This document shows positions 31,732-36,731 of a DNA stretch of 36,731 bases, piece after piece (position 1 is the first letter of the stretch; each line of letters opens with the position of its first letter). Source of the DNA: Erysipelotrichaceae bacterium (lineage in GTDB: Bacteria; Bacillota_I; Bacilli_A; Erysipelotrichales; Erysipelotrichaceae); assembly GCA_017432545.1 (NCBI GenBank), contig JAFRJA010000108.1, forward strand, positions 1 to 36,731, in the 5' to 3' direction. The position numbers and the translations under genes are program-made. The notes under the pieces were generated by a model that was not told where the DNA came from, ran no database searches, and saw nothing but the letters and a program-made list of their open reading frames with translations.

Positions 31732-32696
31732 TTATACTTCCTTACAGCCTTCTTCAAATTCTCTTTGAATTTTTCTCTTAAGTCTTCCGGTTTAAGAAGT
31801 TCTATATATTCCATGAACTGCTGCGCCAGGAATAGAGCCCCCTGACGGCTTGTTTTGATATTGATGATGAAATACTCGCTTCCATCAGAAATAACGCTCA
31901 GATCAGTTCCAAACAGATCTATCATCTGATCCATGATATATTCATGGCATCTGAACGATACAAGTTCCATTTCTCCTGAATACATGAACAGTTTATTTCT
32001 GGCATATTCATATGCTTCTGAATTTCTCTTCAGTTTTCTGGCCTTTTCCTGTTCAACAGTCGCATTAGATATCTTATCTAATCTGTAATGAGTAAAACCT
32101 TCGTGTCTTGGACTGGTCGAGATCATATAAGCTCTTGAATCCTGATAGACGATATATCTTGGTTCAACGATATATGGTTCTTCTCTTCTTGGTTCAAGTT
32201 TCTTATCCTTGTTGTATTTTAGATAAGTGAATTTAAGAACTTTATTCTCTCTGATAGCTTCAGAAACGATCTCAACATTATACATGAGTTCTTTATTAGC
32301 TGTCTTTAAAGGATTAGGTATGTATACGGCATCAGTAAACTCTTTCGCATCATACTTGCTTTGGGTGTTTAATAATTCATCTATAAGCTTCTTAGACTGC
32401 TTCTGCGAAATAAAATGTGATGCATGTATCGCATTACATAATAAAAGAACTTCACCTTTATCAAACTGCCTTTCTTCTAAGAAATATCCTTTACCGTTAT
32501 CGCTGATATCACTGATCTTATAACCGGCCTGTCTTAAAATTTCCAGATTGGAATAGATCGCTCTTCTCTCTAAAGTTATATCGTATTCATTCTTTAAAAT
32601 TCGAAGGATATCTTTAGTAGACAAGATATGATCCTCATCAGAATATTTCTTTAGTATTTCAAGTACGATAAGACTTGAATGTTTCTTTTCTGCCAT
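31728..32696 (-). CDS. WYL-domain transcriptional regulator
   Basis: The protein has 322 residues. The N-terminal winged helix-turn-helix is residues ~1-75 (ILKNEYDITLERRAIYSNLEILRQ). The WYL domain is ~125-235 (KVLKFTYLKYNKDKKLEPRREEPYIVEPRYIVYQDSRAYM) and a WCX-like C-terminal region ends the protein. WYL proteins sense nucleic acid fragments or second messengers and control defence operons. It overlaps the DUF2075 gene and precedes it, giving a regulator-effector operon. Confidence 0.87.
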   Translation of the reverse strand: MAEKKHSSLIVLEILKKYSDEDHILSTKDILRILKNEYDITLERRAIYSNLEILRQAGYKISDISDNGKGYFLEERQFDKGEVLLLCNAIHASHFISQKQSKKLIDELLNTQSKYDAKEFTDAVYIPNPLKTANKELMYNVEIVSEAIRENKVLKFTYLKYNKDKKLEPRREEPYIVEPRYIVYQDSRAYMISTSPRHEGFTHYRLDKISNATVEQEKARKLKRNSEAYEYARNKLFMYSGEMELVSFRCHEYIMDQMIDLFGTDLSVISDGSEYFIINIKTSRQGALFLAQQFMEYIELLKPEDLREKFKENLKKAVRKYK

Positions 32697-32833
32697 GTTT
32701 TTTCCTTTTTTTTGTTTTCAATTTTCTAAGTCACAGAACTGTAAACAGCAACCGTCTTGGAAAGACGAGCTTTATCAAAATAGTTTTTAATAATACTATT
32801 GTCAAAAAAATTTTTTATTGAGGGTTCACCAGA

Positions 32834-33736
32834 TCAATTCGACAATTCCTTACTGTTTGTCAATAATTCGTTGTTAATCATTTCTTCATATCCGAGTTCT
32901 TTATATTTTTTTGAAAGCTCTTTTGTTTTCTTGTTTATAGCTTCGTTGTATTTTTTACTTTCAGCAATTAAAAATGATAAATCGTTTTGTATATTAGTGA
33001 TTCGATCGTTGAAATAGCTTTGACTCCTGGGATCGTGAAAATAGTCATTTATTTTTCTATTGTGTTTATTCTTAAATGTAGCAACAAACATAATTGAATT
33101 AGCAATCGAACAAGATGATACAACGAATAAAGTGTCTTCATAGAGGTCACTGTTATATTTTCCAATTGAATTAAGGAATTGCATCAACATGCATTCAAAA
33201 ATAATAGCGACACACTTTATTTCTGTGATAATAAATGGCTTATATCTGCTCTTTGAATCCAAAAAACTGATACACTCTTTAATACTTGTGACATGAACCA
33301 TCTTTGACAGATAACGGTAAAACTCATCAAAATCTTCTTCAACAAATAAATTATCAAAATACGTATTTGAATTATTTTTCACAACATCTCTTAAATCTTT
33401 TGGACTTGTTTTAACATCCACTTTGATTGAAGAATCAATAATTGTTGCAAAGAAATAGATCATGTCTTCATATACATTTCTTAGTAAGACAATTGCCATC
33501 AAGCTTTTTTCATCATTCAGAAGCGTGAGCGCTTGGTTTAATTCGTCTTTTATCTCACGAAAAGTGAATGACGAATTCTTGTATTTAGAAACGTTATAAT
33601 TACTGACTGTATTTAATTCATTCATGTTGACCAAATGGAAAACATTCAACGCTTTATTTATAAGTTCTCGGTTTTCCTTTGCTTCTTTATAATTAATTGT
33701 TTTAGAACCTGGTTTTTTAGTTTTTTCTATCTTCAT
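32834..33736 (-). CDS. HEPN-like helical protein of unknown function
   Basis: The protein has 300 residues and is mostly helical. The motif LLRNVYEDMIYFF and the later YRYLSKMVHVTS resemble the R...H arrangement of HEPN-type or DUF5677-type proteins. The C-terminus has a long coiled-coil pattern (KKYNEAINKKTKELSKKYKEL). It overlaps the hsdS stop by 4 bases (ATGA) and so is expressed with the restriction locus. It may be an accessory ribonuclease or toxin-like partner; I have no direct evidence of activity. Confidence 0.6.
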   Translation of the reverse strand: MKIEKTKKPGSKTINYKEAKENRELINKALNVFHLVNMNELNTVSNYNVSKYKNSSFTFREIKDELNQALTLLNDEKSLMAIVLLRNVYEDMIYFFATIIDSSIKVDVKTSPKDLRDVVKNNSNTYFDNLFVEEDFDEFYRYLSKMVHVTSIKECISFLDSKSRYKPFIITEIKCVAIIFECMLMQFLNSIGKYNSDLYEDTLFVVSSCSIANSIMFVATFKNKHNRKINDYFHDPRSQSYFNDRITNIQNDLSFLIAESKKYNEAINKKTKELSKKYKELGYEEMINNELLTNSKELSN

Positions 33737-34941
33737 TTCTTAAATGTAATTTGCCCATTCATCAGCATTGGCAGCAACCAATCACGAATAGATACAAGCT
33801 TCTCGTTTTCTTTGCTACTCAAATACTTTTTCCTTAACGCAGGTGATACTCTATTAGTGAAATCTTTCATAACGTTTTTAGGTGGAACAATTATTTTTGT
33901 ATCTTCCAATACAGAAATTCTTATGCCATTGAATACGCTTCCTGTTGAACTGTGTTCTGCCTTTTTTATAAACCAATCACTCATAAAAAACATATAAAGA
34001 TAAACAGAACTAACCAAATCAATATTTGGTCTAATAGAAAATACGGATTCATTGATTTCCCAATCAACTGGTGTTTCAAGCATCAAGAAGCACCTCCCAA
34101 GAGGAGCGATGCTAGCAAATAGTATATCTCCTTTGGCAATCATTGACCTTTTGTTAATTAGTTTTTTAACATCTTGAGTAATGAAATCGCATCCTGAAAA
34201 ATCTATAGTTCCTTCTATTGTGAGATTCTTTACAGTTATGTATCGTACATCGCCACCTTCATTAAGTACAAAATTGTCCCTTGGATTTAGGCCGGTGTTA
34301 ATATGCTTGATAATATCCTTTACACTCATAACTTCCCATCCCTCTGGAATCTCTCTTTTCAACTCCTCGTTATAAACCATCTTTCCTCCAGATGATTTAT
34401 ATGGTTTTCCTTCTTCATTAGGAAATTCAAACTGAAGGAACCAGTAATCATAGATTGTTTTAGCAAGCCCTTCAAGTTCAGCAGAAATCTTGCTGTTGTT
34501 TATGATTTTTTCATCAATACTTCTCAATATTGCAGATCTTTTTTTCTGTTCTTGTAACGGTGGTAAATCTATTTCAAATTTTGATATATTCGCCTGAGTA
34601 AAAGCGGGTATATTTGATCCAGAGGTGTTGTTTGTTGCGAACTTTTGAAATGTGTCAGATCTCAATATTTGGAATAAATAATCCGTATCAAGAACATTTG
34701 GCGCTTCATTTCTTATTAAAAACAGATGACTGTTTAATGTTGCTGGCTTATCCAATTTGTCTATGATTCCAATTTTTCCTATTGTTCCATCTTTTGTTAC
34801 GATAATATCTCCGACTCTAAGTTGGATCTTATCATCCATTTCATAACGTTCTTTGGAAACATAGTAACAATCATCAAAATTAATCCTATGAGTGTTAGTA
34901 ATATCTACTCCTGTGACCAGATAATAATCACCCTCTGACAA
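33733..34941 (-). pseudogene. hsdS: Type I restriction specificity subunit, 5' end removed by IS insertion
   Basis: The frame has 402 codons. Target-recognition domain 1 is at residues ~1-130, followed by central repeat PPLQEQKKRSAILRSIDEKI and a coiled region. Target-recognition domain 2 (from ~200) follows, then the distal repeat RDWLLPMLMNGQITF. The first codon would be a TTG whose first base is the first base of the IS, so the true start (about 30-60 residues) is missing. HsdS chooses the methylation site with HsdM and HsdR; those genes are not in the window and would be on the other side of the IS. The remaining frame has no other damage. Confidence 0.82.
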
Positions 34942-34981
34942 GTAATGTCACTAACTTAGCGTGACATATCATTCAGGGCTA

Positions 34982-35017
34982 AACAGGATATGAGTAAAAT
35001 CATAGCCTGTTTTTTTA
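34982..35017 (+). terminator. Inward-facing terminator at the left end of the IS
   Basis: AACAGG (34982-34987) pairs with CCTGTT (35006-35011), extended by ATATGA and TCATAG, followed by TTTTTTT. It would stop transcripts entering from outside toward the transposase. Confidence 0.75.
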
Positions 35018-35127
35018 TTCTGTCTTTCATTGAAGAAAATAATGAAAAACCCTTGACAGAAATCTGGAAATCGGGCGCTCCGTTTCACTCCGCGCTTTCG
35101 TTAGGAAGGTGAAAGGAGTTCATTGAA

Positions 35128-35208
35128 ATGAAGAGAAGATTTTTAAGATTCAAAAGATTTATTCTGTTTCTGCTTTGTGAAAGCGCTGCTTTGGAGAATA
35201 AGTTATGA
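35128..35208 (+). CDS. 26-residue leader peptide of the IS, coupled to the transposase
   Basis: ATG at 35128 with a GAAAGGAG ribosome site gives MKRRFLRFKRFILFLLC and then ESAALENKL. The stop TGA (35206-35208) overlaps the transposase start (ATG at 35205-35207). The transposase has only a weak site of its own (TTGGAG), so it is probably translated by ribosomes finishing this leader. The peptide is basic and hydrophobic. Confidence 0.6.
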   Translation: MKRRFLRFKRFILFLLCESAALENKL

Positions 35209-36545
35209 GCAAGTCCTCCTATTCAAGTAAAGTGTTTACAGTGCTGGATCACAAACTGGCCAAGCTCGATCAGATAAAACATGATAAGAAGCTGCTTTCC
35301 AAGGAAAGCTGGTTCACCAGAAAGGACCGGAAGCTCAGCTTCATAGAAGATATGAAGATCCTGATGTCGATCGGATCATCATCTTTGAAGAAGGAGCTGT
35401 ATGAATACTTTGACTATGATACCGGCACTGTATCATTGCCCGGTTTCATCAGATCAAGAGTCAAGATAAAGGAAGAAGCCTTTATTGAATTACTGAAGAT
35501 GATCAATAAGGCCTATCCATGTGATAAAACCTATAAGGGATACAGATTACTCTCAGTGGATGGAAGCGACTTGACAATATGCACGGATCCCAATGATTTT
35601 GATTCGTATGAAAAATACAGCAATAAAGCGATCGGATTCAACAATTATCACCTCAATTGCCTCTATGACATACTCAATCACCGCTATTTCGACAATATAA
35701 TCCAGCCATTAAGAAAAGAAGATGAGAAGATGGCCATGTGGACTCTGGCAGAAAGATATGAAGGCGATAAGGCGATCTATATCGCCGATCGGGGTTATGA
35801 GTCTTTCAATAATTTTGAACATCTTAAGAAAACTGGTCATAAATTCCTGATAAGGGTCAAAGACATAAATTCACCTTCGTCAGTACTTAAAAGTTTCAGA
35901 TCTTTGCCTAAGAATGGCGAATTTGATGAAGATGTCCATATCATATTCACCAACAGACAGACCAATTTCATCAAAGACAATCCTCATATATACAAGCCGA
36001 TCATGACCAATCAGCGCTTTGACTTCCTGGATAAGGACAATCACTTCCATGAAGCTGATTACAGAGTGGTGAGAGTAAGGATCGGCGGCAAGGATGAAGA
36101 ATATGAATCAATAATTACCAATCTTGACAGGAACGAATTCTCTTCAAGCGATATTAAAGAGCTATACAAGCTTAGGTGGGATATCGAAATATCCTACAGA
36201 CACCTGAAGTATTCGGTGGATCTTAATGCCTTACATTCCAAAAGAAGAGATTTCATAAAACAGGAAATATGGGCGAGGATGATCATGTTTAACATCTCGA
36301 TGATTATCATTGATCATGTACAGGACAAGAAACTGGAAAAGAAGAAAAGAAAGCTGGAATACAAGGTGAATATCAGTATGGCGATCTTCTTTGTGAAGCA
36401 ATATATGATCAAAAGAAAAGACGGTGACCCGCCTGATCTCGAGAATCTGATAGTCTCGCAGATACTTCCGATAAGGCCTGATCGACATTATGACCGTAAT
36501 GTCAGATCGCAGGGCTTTGTATCATTCGGCTACAGATTCAATTAA
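35205..36545 (+). CDS. IS4-family DDE transposase
   Basis: The protein has 446 residues. The DDE residues are clear: D in LLSVDGSDLT, D in YIADRGYES, and E in the YREK signature YKLRWDIEISYRHLK, which follows the exact Y-2-R-3-E-6-K spacing of the IS4 family. The N-terminal helical domain binds the ends. The frame is intact, so the element may be active. The start overlaps the leader peptide stop. Confidence 0.92.
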   Translation: MSKSSYSSKVFTVLDHKLAKLDQIKHDKKLLSKESWFTRKDRKLSFIEDMKILMSIGSSSLKKELYEYFDYDTGTVSLPGFIRSRVKIKEEAFIELLKMINKAYPCDKTYKGYRLLSVDGSDLTICTDPNDFDSYEKYSNKAIGFNNYHLNCLYDILNHRYFDNIIQPLRKEDEKMAMWTLAERYEGDKAIYIADRGYESFNNFEHLKKTGHKFLIRVKDINSPSSVLKSFRSLPKNGEFDEDVHIIFTNRQTNFIKDNPHIYKPIMTNQRFDFLDKDNHFHEADYRVVRVRIGGKDEEYESIITNLDRNEFSSSDIKELYKLRWDIEISYRHLKYSVDLNALHSKRRDFIKQEIWARMIMFNISMIIIDHVQDKKLEKKKRKLEYKVNISMAIFFVKQYMIKRKDGDPPDLENLIVSQILPIRPDRHYDRNVRSQGFVSFGYRFN

Positions 36546-36653
36546 CCGATTTCATTATAATCGATATTCACACGATATTTAAGACCATATAATCCATAAT
36601 TCAGCAAAGATATATCGATTATCTTCTTTTCTTCATGAATGAAACATAAGAAA

Positions 36654-36688
36654 ACCGCAGTCATCATCGTAAACAATGAAACTGCGGT
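36654..36688 (-). terminator. Inward-facing terminator at the right end of the IS
   Basis: ACCGCAGT (36654-36661) and ACTGCGGT (36681-36688) pair. On the minus strand the stem is followed by TTTTCTTATG, so it acts on transcripts entering from the right. Confidence 0.65.
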
Positions 36689-36731
36689 CATAAGCCCACT
36701 GAAGTCACTGGATTAAGTTAGTGACATTACT

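Larger units (their letters stand above)
34941..36731 (+). mobile_element. IS4-family insertion sequence, complete, ending at the window edge
   Basis: Ends are perfect 18-bp inverted repeats, AGTAATGTCACTAACTTA at 34941-34958 and its complement at 36714-36731, 1791 bp in all. It contains a leader peptide ORF and one DDE transposase. Inward-facing terminators lie near each end (34982-35017 on plus; 36654-36688 on minus). No target duplication can be checked, since the right flank is outside. Confidence 0.9.

Noticed and set aside
33635-33997. Plus-strand 120-codon frame
   Set aside because: Spans the antisense of two overlapping minus-strand genes (HEPN-like and hsdS); no initiation signal.
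1-36731. CRISPR array, tRNA, rRNA, prophage integrase
   Set aside because: I saw no regularly spaced repeats with unique spacers, no cloverleaf or CCA-type ends, and no integrase or phage structural motifs.

Overview
The window looks like a chromosomal segment of a low-to-moderate GC Bacillota. An Erysipelotrichia-like gut bacterium is my best guess (inference from gene style: strong AGGAG ribosome sites, standard code with TGA as stop, a YdbC/PC4-like protein, DUF4143 ATPase, lipoproteins with Glu/Pro-rich linkers). I could not test taxonomy. Most genes lie on the minus strand.

Region 1 (1-754): the N-terminal 144 residues of an IscB-type RNA-guided nuclease (transposon-encoded relative of Cas9) run off the left edge. 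It is preceded by about 300 bases of structured non-coding DNA that fits its HEARO/omega RNA, ending in a hairpin that abuts the stop codon of the next gene. Region 2 (754-11000): a mostly conserved-looking set: metallophosphoesterase, PAS/GAF-GGDEF protein, zinc-ribbon protein, D-2-hydroxyacid dehydrogenase, lipoprotein, overlapping thyA-folA pair, CDF cation transporter, and a secreted beta-helix surface protein. Region 3 (11100-14500): a membrane LuxR-type regulator divergent from the surface protein, a DUF998-like membrane protein, a decapitated acetyltransferase, and a second secreted protein that shares a P-x-T-G-[I/V]-E C-terminus with the first.

Region 4 (14500-20900) is an accessory patch and the most unusual part. 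It holds four small ribbon-helix-helix (RHH) paralogues, a Cro-like regulator, five double-glycine (GG) leader peptide genes (one cysteine-rich, with ACG where its paralogues have ATG), fragments of an amino-acid permease and probably a LysR regulator, a likely promoter plus attenuator RNA, a YdbC/PC4 protein, a lipoprotein, and an intracellular serpin directly behind one RHH gene. The peptide genes form two dicistronic units with identical 18-nt gaps, pointing to duplication. No processing transporter is present in the window.

Region 5 (21000-27500): a VWA protein, a macro-domain protein with an extra C-terminal domain, a DUF4143 AAA ATPase and a class II Fic protein with a twinned inverted-repeat operator. 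Relics of an ATP-binding regulator and of an IS605-type tnpB with its RNA 3' end follow, then a Cache-GGDEF protein. Region 6 (27500-36731): two coupled proteins of unknown function, a UvrD-type helicase remnant, a nuclease-like/DUF2075 helicase with an overlapping WYL regulator, a HEPN-like protein of unknown role, and a type I restriction specificity gene (hsdS). hsdS has lost its start to an IS4-family element that fills the last 1791 bases up to the window edge. That half resembles a restriction/defence island whose hsdM/hsdR would lie beyond the IS, outside the window.
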